A stretch of 64,000 nucleotides of DNA from Thermoanaerobaculia bacterium (GTDB lineage Bacteria > Acidobacteriota > Thermoanaerobaculia > UBA5066). The stretch's first letter is position 1; each line of letters starts with the position of its first letter. Of the stretch, positions 26,369-35,527 are shown piece by piece. The stretch lies in assembly GCA_022071945.1 (NCBI GenBank), contig JAJVIN010000034.1, positions 62,001-126,000 of the forward strand, given 5' to 3'. A program made the position numbers and the translations under genes. The notes below the pieces were generated by a model, which did not search any database, was not told the origin of the DNA, and saw only the letters and a list, made by a program, of their open reading frames with translations.

Positions 26369-27544
26369 ATGACGATTCCCATCAAGTACAACATCCGCAA
26401 CCTCTTCGTCAGGAAGATCACGACCACGCTGACCGTCCTGGGAATCGGGCTCGTCGTGGCGGTCTTTCTCGCCGTCATGGCCCTCGCGGAGGGCCTCACA
26501 CGGGTCTTCACCGCGTCCGGCTCGGAGAGAAACGTCCTCATCCTCAGGCAGAACTCGCAGTCGGAGCTGCAATCGGGGATTTCCCGGGAGCAGATGCAGC
26601 TCGTCGGGAACCTGCCCGGCATCCAGAAGGACGCGGACGGCAAGCCCCTGGCCTCCGCCGAGCTCGTCGTCGTGCTCAACCTCGACAAGCGCGACGGCGG
26701 CAGCTCGAACGTGACGCTGCGGGGCGTTCAGGAGAAGGGATTCGCCCTCAGACCACAGTTGAAGATGACCGAGGGCCGCATGTTCGTGCCCGGACAGGGC
26801 GAGGTCATCATCTCCGAGAGCGTCACCAAGCGCTTCAAGGGGACGAAGTCGGGCGAGATCATCAAATTCGGGGCCTACAGCTGGAAGGTCGTCGGTCACT
26901 TCGAGGGAGGCGGGACGGCTCCGGACAGCGAGATCTGGACGGACGTCGAGGGCATGATGAACACCTTCCGCCGCGGGGGCTTCTCTTCGATGCTCGCCCG
27001 CACGACGGACCGCGCGGGCAAGGACCAACTCCTGGCCGCTCTCTCGGCGGACCCCAGGCTCGCCCTGGAAGGCAAGAGCGAACGGGCCTACTACGACGAG
27101 CAGACCTCCACGGCCGCGCCGATCCGATTCCTTGGTTTCTTCGTCGGCATCGTGATGGCAGTCGGGGCTTGCTTCGGGGCGATGAACACCATGTACGCGG
27201 CGGTCTCCGCCCGCACCCGCGAGATCGCCACACTGAGGGCGCTGGGCTTCTCGCGGCTCTCGGTTCTGGCCTCGTTCGTCCTCGAGTCGATCCTGCTCGC
27301 CCTGCTCGGGGGCCTCGTCGGGTGCGTTCTCGGCCTGGCGATCGTCAAGCTCGCTCTCTCGGGCGTGACCGGTACGACCAACTTCGCGACCTTCTCGGAA
27401 GTCGTCTTTGCCTTCCGTCTCTCCCCTGAGCTTCTGGGCAGCGGCATCATCTTCTCCATCTTCATGGGCTTCTTCGGAGGCCTCTTCCCGGCAGGCCGGG
27501 CTGCCTTCACGAAGATCACTGAGGCCTTGAGGCAGGTCGGATGA
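26369..27544 (+). CDS. FtsX-type ABC permease 2
   Basis: The 391-residue protein has the same four-helix layout as its neighbour, with the coupling motif Thr-Arg-Glu-Ile-Ala-Thr-Leu-Arg-Ala-Leu-Gly near residue 285. It pairs with permease 1 over the shared ATPase. The two sequences differ clearly in the periplasmic domain, so this is an old duplication. The exported substrate is unknown. It ends the exporter operon; the Rrf2-type gene begins 46 nt on. Confidence 0.9.
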   Translation: MTIPIKYNIRNLFVRKITTTLTVLGIGLVVAVFLAVMALAEGLTRVFTASGSERNVLILRQNSQSELQSGISREQMQLVGNLPGIQKDADGKPLASAELVVVLNLDKRDGGSSNVTLRGVQEKGFALRPQLKMTEGRMFVPGQGEVIISESVTKRFKGTKSGEIIKFGAYSWKVVGHFEGGGTAPDSEIWTDVEGMMNTFRRGGFSSMLARTTDRAGKDQLLAALSADPRLALEGKSERAYYDEQTSTAAPIRFLGFFVGIVMAVGACFGAMNTMYAAVSARTREIATLRALGFSRLSVLASFVLESILLALLGGLVGCVLGLAIVKLALSGVTGTTNFATFSEVVFAFRLSPELLGSGIIFSIFMGFFGGLFPAGRAAFTKITEALRQVG

Positions 27545-27590
27545 CCGTGTTTTACGTGCCGGGGCGGACCGTGGAGATGAGGCGCGGCTG

Positions 27591-27989
27591 ATGGCCCTGC
27601 TCTCCAGAGCCTCGGAGATCGCCCTGGTCGCGCTCGTCCATTTCGACCCCTCGGGACCCGGCGGACAGGGGCTGCGGATCCGTCCCCTCGCCCATCTGAC
27701 CCGTCTTCCGGGACCCTTTCTCGCGAAAGTCCTCCAGAGACTCGCCCGCCAGGGCGTTCTCCGGTCGAGAAGGGGTCGCGAGGGAGGATTCGTCCTGGGT
27801 CGTCCGGCCGCCCTCATCAGCCTCGCGGACGTCGTCGTCGCAATCGAGGGCGGAGACGGGCTCGATTCTGTCTTCCCGAAAAGCGAAGGACCGGCGGGAG
27901 AGCTTCTCGAACCCCATCGCCAGGCGCTTCTGACCACGCTCTCCTCGCGGACGCTCGCGGACCTCGCCAGCTCGTCCGGAGAGCCGTGA
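27591..27989 (+). CDS. Rrf2-family transcriptional regulator
   Basis: The 132-residue protein has the Rrf2 winged helix: an N-terminal helix with Ser-Arg-Ala-Ser-Glu, a recognition region with Phe-Leu-Ala-Lys-Val-Leu-Gln-Arg-Leu, and a Arg-Gly-Arg-Glu-Gly-Gly-Phe wing. It contains no cysteine, so it cannot bind an Fe-S cluster as IscR or NsrR do; another signal is implied. It is the same strand as the exporter and 7 nt upstream of ubiD-like, so it could control either. Confidence 0.82.
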   Translation: MALLSRASEIALVALVHFDPSGPGGQGLRIRPLAHLTRLPGPFLAKVLQRLARQGVLRSRRGREGGFVLGRPAALISLADVVVAIEGGDGLDSVFPKSEGPAGELLEPHRQALLTTLSSRTLADLASSSGEP

Positions 27990-27996
27990 GGTCCCG

Positions 27997-29763
27997 GTGA
28001 GGAACCTCCGGCAGTTTCTCGATGCCCTGAGAAGAGAAGGGGATCTCGCCGAGATCGAGGTGGAGGTCGATCCTCGCTTCGAGATACCGGAGATTCACCG
28101 GAGGGTGATCGAGAAGGGCGGACCCGCCCTTCTCTTCCGGCACCCGAAGGGCTCGCCCTTCCCGGTCGTGACGAACCTCTTCGGCACGGCCCGCCGTATC
28201 GACCTCGCCTTTGGCTCCCGACCCCTGGATTTCGTCAAGACCGCCGTGCGCGCGGCGACGGAGCTGATGCCCCCGACCCCCCGGAAGCTCTGGAGCTTTC
28301 GCGGCCTGGCCGCGCAAGGCCTGAAGATCGGGATGAAGGATGTTCGATCGGGGCCGGTCACCGAGGTCCGCGAGTCTCCGCCCGACCTGACCCGGCTCCC
28401 CGCTCTCACCCAGTGGCCCGAGGACGGAGGCCCGTTCCTGACTTTGCCGCTCGTCTACACGGAGCATCCCGAACGGCACGAGCACAACCTCGGCATGTAC
28501 CGGATCCAGATCCACGAGCCCCGCCAGACGGGGATTCACTGGCAGATCGGGAAGGGAGGCGGCTTTCACTACCACGTCGCCGAAAAGCTCGGGCGCCCCT
28601 TGCCCGTCACGGTCTTTCTCGGGGGGCCTCCCGCCCTGACTCTCTCGGCGATCGCACCGTTGCCCGAAGGGGTTCCCGAGCTCCTCCTCGCGTCCCTCCT
28701 CCTGGGGGAGCGCCTTCCGAGAACCCGCGTGCCGGGCCATCCGCATGGCCTCGTGGCCGAAGCCGAGTTTGCCCTCGTGGGGACGGTTCCGCCCCGGATC
28801 AGGAGACTGGAGGGACCGTTTGGGGATCACTACGGCTACTACTCGCTCGCGCACGAGTACCCCGTCCTCTACGTCGAGGCCCTGTACCGGCGCCGTGACG
28901 CCATCTTTCCCGCGACGGTCGTCGGAAAGCCGCGGCAGGAAGATTTCTTCATCGGGGATTACCTTCAGGAGCTGCTCTCCCCGCTCTTCCCGCTGGTCAT
29001 GCCGTCCGTCGTCGACCTCTGGAGCTATGGCGACACGGGTTTTCACTCGCTTGCGGCGGCGGTCGTCAAGGACCGCTACACACGGGAGGCGCTCGGGTCG
29101 GCCTTCCGGATCCTGGGTGAAGGGCAGTTGAGCCTGACGAAGGTGCTCCTGGTGACGGACGCGCGGCTCGACCTGAGAGACTTCCGGACGGTCTTGACTC
29201 ATGTCCTCTCTCGGTGCGACTTCCGGACCGACCTCTTCGTCTTCGCCAACGTCTCGATGGACACCCTCGACTACACGGGCCCGCAGGTCAACGAGGGCTC
29301 GAAGGCGGTCCTCGCGGGGCTCGGCCCGGCCATCCGCGAGCTTCCCCGGTCGTTCACGGGAGAGCCGCCGGCCGGGGTGAGAGAAATCTCGGTCTACGCG
29401 CCCGGAGTCCTCACGGTCTCGGGTCCCTCCTACGCGGAGGATCCCGGCTTTCCCTCGACTCTCGCCTGTGCGAGGGAGATCTCCGGCTGGCCTCTCGTCG
29501 TCCTTTCGGACGAGGCGGAAAAGGCCGCTTGCGACGACCGGTCGTTTCTGTGGCACGTCTTCACGAGGTTCGAGCCCGCGGCCGACCTCTACCCGGCGGG
29601 CAGGGAGATCGTCAGGAATCACCTGGCGTTCCATCCGCCGATCGTCATCGACGCCCGGATGAAGCCGTGGATGCCAGGAACGGTCGAGCCGGACCCGGAG
29701 ACGGTGAGGACCGTGGACCGGCGCTTTGGAGAATACGGACCCGATCTGAAGAACTGGTCCTGA
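27997..29763 (+). CDS. UbiD-family prenylated-FMN decarboxylase
   Basis: The 588-residue enzyme has the UbiD order. An N-terminal Arg-rich domain comes first, then the central split-barrel, then Arg-Arg-Leu-Glu-Gly-Pro-Phe-Gly-Asp-His-Tyr-Gly-Tyr-Tyr around residue 270, the catalytic Glu/prFMN motif of the family. UbiD enzymes decarboxylate aromatic or unsaturated acids in ubiquinone or menaquinone (futalosine) synthesis or in aromatic catabolism. The GTG start is 7 nt after the Rrf2 stop. No ubiX gene is nearby, so the prFMN synthase lies elsewhere. The precise substrate cannot be read; menaquinone synthesis is a fair guess in an anaerobic respirer. Confidence 0.88.
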   Translation: MRNLRQFLDALRREGDLAEIEVEVDPRFEIPEIHRRVIEKGGPALLFRHPKGSPFPVVTNLFGTARRIDLAFGSRPLDFVKTAVRAATELMPPTPRKLWSFRGLAAQGLKIGMKDVRSGPVTEVRESPPDLTRLPALTQWPEDGGPFLTLPLVYTEHPERHEHNLGMYRIQIHEPRQTGIHWQIGKGGGFHYHVAEKLGRPLPVTVFLGGPPALTLSAIAPLPEGVPELLLASLLLGERLPRTRVPGHPHGLVAEAEFALVGTVPPRIRRLEGPFGDHYGYYSLAHEYPVLYVEALYRRRDAIFPATVVGKPRQEDFFIGDYLQELLSPLFPLVMPSVVDLWSYGDTGFHSLAAAVVKDRYTREALGSAFRILGEGQLSLTKVLLVTDARLDLRDFRTVLTHVLSRCDFRTDLFVFANVSMDTLDYTGPQVNEGSKAVLAGLGPAIRELPRSFTGEPPAGVREISVYAPGVLTVSGPSYAEDPGFPSTLACAREISGWPLVVLSDEAEKAACDDRSFLWHVFTRFEPAADLYPAGREIVRNHLAFHPPIVIDARMKPWMPGTVEPDPETVRTVDRRFGEYGPDLKNWS

Positions 29764-29789
29764 AGTCCGATAAAATCCCGACTTTGACC

Positions 29790-30788
29790 ATGAGGCCGGC
29801 CCTCGGTGAAATCCTGTCCCGCTCCGGAGCGCTCACGCTCGATGGCCTGCGGCGTGCTGCCGACTACCAAAAGACTCACGGCGGCACGATCGAACGCGCT
29901 CTGCTGGCGAGCGGAGCCCTGACGGAGGAAGCGCTGACCGTTGCCCTGGGCAATGCCTCGGGTCTCGAGGGGGTGCTCAGAGACCGGCTCATGGATGCCG
30001 ACTACTGGGCTGTCGTCTGCCTGGCGGCGGAATCGCGGCGCCGCCTGCGGGCGATTCCGTTCGAGAAACGCGACGGGGTCCTCTTCGTTGCCGTGGCGGA
30101 TCCCGACAACCCCGTCCTCGTCACCGGCCTCGAGGCCGCCACGGGGAGCGAAGTCCGTCTCTTCGCCGCGGCCGGCCCTGTCCTCGAGGACCTCCTGGAG
30201 CACTGGGAGAAGGTTGAAGCGGAGAAGGCCGCGGAACTGGCGAGACGCAAGGTCCAGGAAGATCCACCTCCCGATGAGGCCGTGGACAAGGCGGCTCGGC
30301 TCTTGATCGCGGACGCCCTTCGGGGAGGGGCGCACGGGTTCGAGGTGGGGCTCGACCGGAAGGGCGGCTACTCCAAGACGCACCACTTCGGCAGGCCTCC
30401 CTTTGCGCGGCGCCTGCAGCCCGAGGTGGCCAAGGCCGTGCTCTCGTGGTTTCGCTACCGCCTCAAGCAAGCTGACCAGGAGACGTCCCACTCGTTCAAC
30501 ATCCAGCTCGAGGACGGGACGCGGCTGATCGTCGAGCGTACGGAATCCGGTCCGGAGGGGATGAGGGTTCAGTTCCGCGAGGAAGTGGTGGTCGAGTCGG
30601 CGGCGCCGCCTTCCGCCAGCGACGGGAACGAGGCTGTCGTCTCCGCCGCGGTCGCTTCCATGCGCAGTGCGGCCCCCGCTCCGGCGGCGGAAGCTCCCCA
30701 GCCCGCGCCTCCGGGTACCCAGAAGTGCACCCACCCGATGGCCACGACCGACGTCTTCTGCCCCATCTGCGGCGAGCCGGTCTTCTGA
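29790..30788 (+). CDS. Stand-alone MshEN/GspE_N-domain protein with C-terminal zinc-ribbon
   Basis: The 332-residue protein starts at ATG 29790; the longer frame is a shadow of ubiD-like. Residues about 3-140 match the MshEN/T2SS-ATPase N-terminal domain (Leu-Gly-Glu-Ile-Leu with a following Gly-Thr-Ile-Glu-Arg-Ala-Leu-Leu), a fold that binds cyclic di-GMP in MshE. No Walker motifs follow, so it is not an ATPase. A middle domain (about 165-265) resembles the region seen in GspE-like proteins, then an Ala/Pro linker and CTH...C-P-I-C at the C-terminus, a possible zinc site. The Ser/Thr kinase gene follows after 108 nt. A signalling adaptor is inferred. Confidence 0.7.
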   Translation: MRPALGEILSRSGALTLDGLRRAADYQKTHGGTIERALLASGALTEEALTVALGNASGLEGVLRDRLMDADYWAVVCLAAESRRRLRAIPFEKRDGVLFVAVADPDNPVLVTGLEAATGSEVRLFAAAGPVLEDLLEHWEKVEAEKAAELARRKVQEDPPPDEAVDKAARLLIADALRGGAHGFEVGLDRKGGYSKTHHFGRPPFARRLQPEVAKAVLSWFRYRLKQADQETSHSFNIQLEDGTRLIVERTESGPEGMRVQFREEVVVESAAPPSASDGNEAVVSAAVASMRSAAPAPAAEAPQPAPPGTQKCTHPMATTDVFCPICGEPVF

Positions 30789-30896
30789 GCAATCGAGCCC
30801 GCGAGGGCACCCAGGCAGACTTCGAGCCAGAGCCGCGATGAACTCGAGGCTCCCGCGTGCGGTACTCTACGCCTTCACGTCAGCAAGAAGAGCCAG

Positions 30897-32480
30897 ATGA
30901 GCACGTTGATAGAAGGGAAATACGAGGTCCTCGGCAAGATCAAGGAAGGCGGAATGGGCGCCATCTACAAGGTGCGCCATCTCCTCCTGGACGAGGTGCG
31001 GGTCATCAAGGTCATGAAACCCCAGATCGAGGGGGATGACGACGCCCGCAAGAGGTTCCTGCAGGAAGCCAGAATGGCGACGTCCCTCAAGCACCCGAAC
31101 ATCGCCTCGGTGCTCGACTTCGCCATCGACGACAAGAACACCTTCTACATGGTGATGGAGTACATCGACGGGATCAACCTGTCGGAGTATCTGGCGCAGG
31201 AAGGGATCCCGCCCGTTCAAGTCTCGCTCGAGATCGGCATCCAGACGTTGCGGGCGCTCGGGTTTCTCCACAGGAACGGGATCGTCCACAGAGACATCTC
31301 GCCCGACAACCTCATGCTCACCGAGGACTCGGAAGGCCGCCTGCAGGTCAAGCTGATCGACCTCGGCGTCGCCAAGAGGATCGAGGGGCAGGGCGTCACG
31401 CAGGTCTCGGGGATGTTCGTCGGCAAGCTCCAGTACGCCTCTCCGGAGCAGATGGGCAAGCTCGAGGCCGGAGAGAAGATCGACGGACGAAGCGACATCT
31501 ACTCGTTCGGATGCGTCCTCTACCGGACGATGACGGGACGCCACGCCTACGTGGCCGAGGGCATCGAACAGTTCCTGATGGCTCACATCCTCAAGCCCCC
31601 CCGGTCCTTCGACGACACGGACCCCGAGGGCCTCGTGCCGGAGCCGGTGCGATCCGCGATCATGAGGTCTCTGCGGAAGAGCCGGAACGAACGGTTCGCG
31701 ACGGCCGAGGAGTTCGCCGAGGAACTGCGACGGTGCCAACTCGGAACCGCCGTTGCTTCGAGCCTGGTGGAGGAGGCGTTCGTGATCGCCCCCGTCCACC
31801 CAACGGGCGGCACCCGAGAGCGTCAGACGGGTGTCTCCTCGGTGGAGAAGCAACTCCAGGAGGTCTTCCCCGTCTCGCCGGCGCCCGGCAAGCACACGAC
31901 CACCGGCGGCACGCAGGCCACGAGCGTCGCGGCCCAGGCCAGCTCGACCAGCCGGACGGTCGCTTCTGGCACACAGGCAACGAACCTCCTGCCCGGGCGA
32001 GGGGCGACACCCGCGTCCCCGGTGAGCTTGCCGCACGAGCCCGCCCCACCCACCTTCATCACATCACAGCCACGGCAGAAGCCTCCGATCGCCCTGTGGG
32101 CCGGGATCGGGGCCGCCGCCGTCGTCCTTTCGATTGCGGGGATCCTCTTCTTCCGCGGCCGGGAGACGGTCAAGGGGCCCGAGCCCGTTCGTCCCACGCC
32201 CATCGCCACGGCTCCGCAAGGAACCCTCCGGCTGGCGATTACTCCCTGGGCCAGGCTCGAGGCCATCGTCACCGATCCAGCCGGGACGGCGGCCGATGTG
32301 CCCCCGGCCGACACGCCGGTCCGGCTTTTCCTGCCGGCCGGAAAGTACAGGGCGAAGCTCTCGTACAAGGGAACGTCCTTCGAGGTGCCGTTCGAGATCC
32401 GGGCCGGAGAAGTCAAGAACGTCGAGGCCGAGGTACCCGGATTCGACGTCGCGCTCGCCGTGCGGAGCTATGTCCCGTAG
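30897..32480 (+). CDS. Hanks-type Ser/Thr protein kinase with one membrane helix
   Basis: Residues 8-280 form a complete kinase domain: glycine loop at 16-23, ATP-binding K38, catalytic H131-R132-D133 with N138, DLG at 155-157 (in place of DFG) and Ala-Ser-Pro-Glu activation end near 181-184. A Thr/Ser/Pro-rich linker (about 300-390) leads to a single membrane helix at 397-419. A periplasmic beta-domain of about 100 residues follows, resembling PEGA-type domains. The HRD-x-S-P form is of the PknB/bacterial class. Its stop overlaps the next gene, which encodes an exported protein, so the kinase probably works with envelope partners encoded in the operon. Confidence 0.93.
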   Translation: MSTLIEGKYEVLGKIKEGGMGAIYKVRHLLLDEVRVIKVMKPQIEGDDDARKRFLQEARMATSLKHPNIASVLDFAIDDKNTFYMVMEYIDGINLSEYLAQEGIPPVQVSLEIGIQTLRALGFLHRNGIVHRDISPDNLMLTEDSEGRLQVKLIDLGVAKRIEGQGVTQVSGMFVGKLQYASPEQMGKLEAGEKIDGRSDIYSFGCVLYRTMTGRHAYVAEGIEQFLMAHILKPPRSFDDTDPEGLVPEPVRSAIMRSLRKSRNERFATAEEFAEELRRCQLGTAVASSLVEEAFVIAPVHPTGGTRERQTGVSSVEKQLQEVFPVSPAPGKHTTTGGTQATSVAAQASSTSRTVASGTQATNLLPGRGATPASPVSLPHEPAPPTFITSQPRQKPPIALWAGIGAAAVVLSIAGILFFRGRETVKGPEPVRPTPIATAPQGTLRLAITPWARLEAIVTDPAGTAADVPPADTPVRLFLPAGKYRAKLSYKGTSFEVPFEIRAGEVKNVEAEVPGFDVALAVRSYVP

Positions 32481-33405
32481 GCCCGTCTCTTCTTCAAGAG
32501 GGGTCCTGGCCGGGCTCCTGACTCTCGCGTTCCTCAGCGGACCCGTTCTGGCCGACGCCTCCCGCGAGTACCGGAAGGGCCTGCAGTCGTTCAAGCAAGA
32601 GAACTTCGCCGCCGCCGCCGCTTCGTTTAGGGCCGCCATCGCAGAGGACCGCAAGGAGGGGCTGCAGAAGATCCGCGGCACGGGTGTGAGCTTCGACGAC
32701 TACCTCCCCTTCTTCTATCTGGGACTTTCGCTGGAGAGGACAGGGCAGAACAAGGAGGCGCTGGCGGCTCTCGAGGAGTCGGAGCGTCAAGGGGCTCTCC
32801 TGGAGCGAAACGACTACCGGAGCCGGCTGCAGGCAGCCCTCGCAACGCTCAGGATCAGAGCGGCGGAGCTCGTCCCGACACAGCCGCCTCCGCCCAGTCC
32901 GACTGCCGTCCCGGTCGTGGCGGCACCGACGGTCCGGATCGCGGTTGCCACGGCGGCCGTCCCGACGGCGGCCGTCAGGACGGCGGCCGTGGCCTCCGCC
33001 GGAACCTCATCGCGGCCCACGGTCCCCCCGGCACCGACCGTCGAGCGAATCGTGGTCGGGCGGCCCGCGCCCCCCGCCACGCCGGTCGGTCCCGCCGCTT
33101 CGGCCGAAATGGGAGCCGTCAGGTTCGGCGCCGAGCAATTCTTCCGGAACAAGTTCGATGCGGCCATCGAAGTCCTTAGACCCCATGCCGGCGGGAGTCC
33201 GGTGGCCCGTCTCCTGCTGTCGTTCTCGATCGCGGGAAAGGCCCTCCTGGCCGAGAAGCCCGACGAGCGCGAGCTTTCAGAAGCGAGGCAGTTCTATACA
33301 TCTGCAAAGGCCGAGGGCGCCCGCGTGGACTCTCAAGGATTCGTCTCCCCGAGAATCCTGGAACTCCTCGACGCGTCTTCCCATCCTGAGAGCCCTCTTC
33401 GATGA
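32470..33405 (+). CDS. Secreted TPR-like protein, kinase operon
   Basis: The 311-residue product has a signal peptide (about residues 10-28), two to three helical TPR-like repeats (about 30-130), a long Pro/Ala/Val linker (about 140-215) and a second helical repeat domain (about 220-305). ATG 32470 lies 11 nt inside the kinase gene, a coupled overlap. It resembles tetratricopeptide scaffold proteins of the periplasm. No enzyme motif is seen. Confidence 0.7.
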   Translation: MSRRPVSSSRGVLAGLLTLAFLSGPVLADASREYRKGLQSFKQENFAAAAASFRAAIAEDRKEGLQKIRGTGVSFDDYLPFFYLGLSLERTGQNKEALAALEESERQGALLERNDYRSRLQAALATLRIRAAELVPTQPPPPSPTAVPVVAAPTVRIAVATAAVPTAAVRTAAVASAGTSSRPTVPPAPTVERIVVGRPAPPATPVGPAASAEMGAVRFGAEQFFRNKFDAAIEVLRPHAGGSPVARLLLSFSIAGKALLAEKPDERELSEARQFYTSAKAEGARVDSQGFVSPRILELLDASSHPESPLR

Positions 33406-33845
33406 GGGTGGATCGCGCCGCGGCGTGGGCGGCTCTCCTTCTCGCGCTCCTGCTGGCGGCTGACGAGGTCCTGGCGCAGACGAAGAACGAGAAGCCCGCC
33501 CCGTTGACGCCAGAAGAAATCGCCCAGCTCGAGCGAGAGACGGCCCGGGCCTGTGGAATCCGTCCGGACGTGCCGGAATCGAGGCTTCCCTGGTTCTATT
33601 CCTACGTCCTGGCCGGGAAGCTGCTCGAGCGAGGCGAAGCCACGCAAGCCCTTGGCCAGCTCAACCGTGCTCTCCGGAAAAGGCCTCGGCCCGCGAAGGG
33701 AGAGAGAGTCTACGGACTCTGGTTTCTGGACTACTTGCCCTATTCGATGCTGGCGCGAATCCATGACTCGCTCAACCAGCCGGAATGCGCCCAGCACGCC
33801 CGGGATGTCGCCCGGGTCCTGGAACCGGCCTCGCACCCGCACTGA
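33402..33845 (+). CDS. Small secreted helical (TPR-like) protein
   Basis: The 147-residue product has a signal peptide ending near residue 25. The rest is helical and includes one recognisable TPR-like pair (about 68-130). It overlaps the previous stop by ATGA, so the two are co-translated. It has no catalytic motif and I cannot name a family. With the kinase and the TPR protein it forms a three-gene block. Confidence 0.6.
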   Translation: MRVDRAAAWAALLLALLLAADEVLAQTKNEKPAPLTPEEIAQLERETARACGIRPDVPESRLPWFYSYVLAGKLLERGEATQALGQLNRALRKRPRPAKGERVYGLWFLDYLPYSMLARIHDSLNQPECAQHARDVARVLEPASHPH

Positions 33846-33856
33846 CCCGTGAAACC

Positions 33857-33903
33857 ACGCTCGTGAATCTACGCTCGTGAATGGACGCTCGTGAATCCAC
33901 GCT
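33857..33903. repeat. 14-bp direct repeats before the outer-membrane barrel gene
   Basis: ACGCTCGTGAAT occurs three times at 33857, 33871 and 33885, period 14, with a fourth partial copy at 33899. The array lies 18 nt before ATG 33921, between the small TPR gene and the barrel gene. It is non-coding. Confidence 0.65.
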
Positions 33904-33920
33904 GATTCGGAGGACTTGAG

Positions 33921-35486
33921 ATGAAACGACACGCACTCGGTATCGCCGCGGTCCTGACCGCGTTTCTCATCAGCTCACCCATCCTCGCCCAGAAGGGGGG
34001 CGTCGGCCGGGTCACAACCCAGAGCAATTCGGGCTTCGGCTTTGGAGCTCGCGCGCTGGGCATGGGAGGCGCCTTCATTGCCATCGCGGACGATGCGTCC
34101 GCCGCGAGCTGGAACCCGGCCGGTATCGGGCAGCTCATTCGACCCGAGCTGACGATCGTCGCCAGCACCAATTCCAACGAGACCAGAGTCTCGGGCGACC
34201 AGACGACCGACAGCTACACGAACGCGGCCGGAGTGCCGAACGGGAACAAGGACTTCTACACCTTCTCGGATCAGATCGTGAAGCAGGACCCGACGGGCAT
34301 CGACTTCCTCAGCTTCGTGCAGCCCTTCGACACGGGCAAGCAGATCCTCTCGCTCCAGCTCTCCTACGCCCGCCGCGGACGCGCAGCCACCTCGAGCCAG
34401 AGCCTCAACCTGCAGAACTCCGACAACTACTATGTCGTGGGGAACGGCACCGAGGCGCTCTACTCCACGACGGACTACGAGATCACGTCGTCGGGTTCGG
34501 GCGGAATCGACTCTTTCACCTTCGGCGTGGGCACCTCGTTCAGCGAGTGGCTCTTCGTCGGAGCCAGCGGCGAGCTGTGGCGCGGGACCGTGGGTTCGAC
34601 CAACGAGGTGGCCATCCGAAGCTTCACGTTCGACAGAGATCTCGGCGTCCACATCCCCTCGGAAGACCGGCGCTTCTCCAATTCGGTCGAGCGGAAGATC
34701 CAGGCCTATTCCTTCAACTTCGGGGTCCTGGCGAAGCCGTATCCCTGGCTCTCCCTGGGCGCCGTCTACCGGACGAAATGGAGTGGCACCAACGATCTGA
34801 ACGCCTCCTACTACGAGATCGGCGCCGTTTCGGGAGGGTATCGCCGGTGGCAGGGGACGGCCACGACAGACTCGACGATCGACTGGCCGGACTCCTGGGG
34901 CGTCGGAATGGCCATCCGACCCATGCCCGCCCTCACCCTGTCGGCCGACTACTCGGTGACGAACTGGTCGAAGGGCACGACGAATCCCCAGGGGCCCTTC
35001 TGGTTCTGTGACGAGGCGGGTCACTGCACCGCGCAGTTCAACAACGTCGACGTTGCCTTCCCGTCCGGCGGACCCGTCGACCAGCACGGCGAGAAGTTCC
35101 AGAACGATCAGGACTCCCTGAGGTTCGGAGCGGAATACGTCTTTCGTCCGGGCCGGATTCTCGTACCCGTCCGGGCGGGCTACTACCGCATCACGTCTCT
35201 CGCTCCCCTTTTTGACGACCGGCAGTTCGACTCCGATCCCGAGGCCGACTTCCGCGGCTACACCGCTGGCCTGGGCATCGCCTTCGACATGGGGAACCAG
35301 AAGAGTCTCCTTCTGGACTTCGCGGCCACGCTCGAGGAGGCGGACAGCTCCTACAACGAACAGAACTACTTCCGCTGCTACACGAACGCCCAGCAGCAGT
35401 GTTCGGTCTACTTCCTCAGGACGAGGACCTCGCAACAGGAAGTCCGGAACACCCGCCTCATCGGTTCCCTCATCTACCGCTTCTGA
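33921..35486 (+). CDS. Outer-membrane beta-barrel protein (FadL/UPF0164-like)
   Basis: The 521-residue product has a signal peptide (cleavage near Ala23). Ala-Leu-Gly-Met-Gly-Gly-Ala-Phe and Ser-Trp-Asn-Pro-Ala-Gly-Ile-Gly follow, the N-terminal signature of FadL-like and PorV-like outer-membrane transport proteins. Alternating strands run to a terminal Tyr-Arg-Phe. A GGAGG site precedes the ATG. It may transport a hydrophobic solute or serve a secretion system; sequence does not decide. It ends the kinase operon, and a strong hairpin follows. Confidence 0.8.
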   Translation: MKRHALGIAAVLTAFLISSPILAQKGGVGRVTTQSNSGFGFGARALGMGGAFIAIADDASAASWNPAGIGQLIRPELTIVASTNSNETRVSGDQTTDSYTNAAGVPNGNKDFYTFSDQIVKQDPTGIDFLSFVQPFDTGKQILSLQLSYARRGRAATSSQSLNLQNSDNYYVVGNGTEALYSTTDYEITSSGSGGIDSFTFGVGTSFSEWLFVGASGELWRGTVGSTNEVAIRSFTFDRDLGVHIPSEDRRFSNSVERKIQAYSFNFGVLAKPYPWLSLGAVYRTKWSGTNDLNASYYEIGAVSGGYRRWQGTATTDSTIDWPDSWGVGMAIRPMPALTLSADYSVTNWSKGTTNPQGPFWFCDEAGHCTAQFNNVDVAFPSGGPVDQHGEKFQNDQDSLRFGAEYVFRPGRILVPVRAGYYRITSLAPLFDDRQFDSDPEADFRGYTAGLGIAFDMGNQKSLLLDFAATLEEADSSYNEQNYFRCYTNAQQQCSVYFLRTRTSQQEVRNTRLIGSLIYRF

Positions 35487-35527
35487 GCGCCCCCTTCCTG
35501 GTCCTCCTCCCCCTCCCTTGAATCGAC

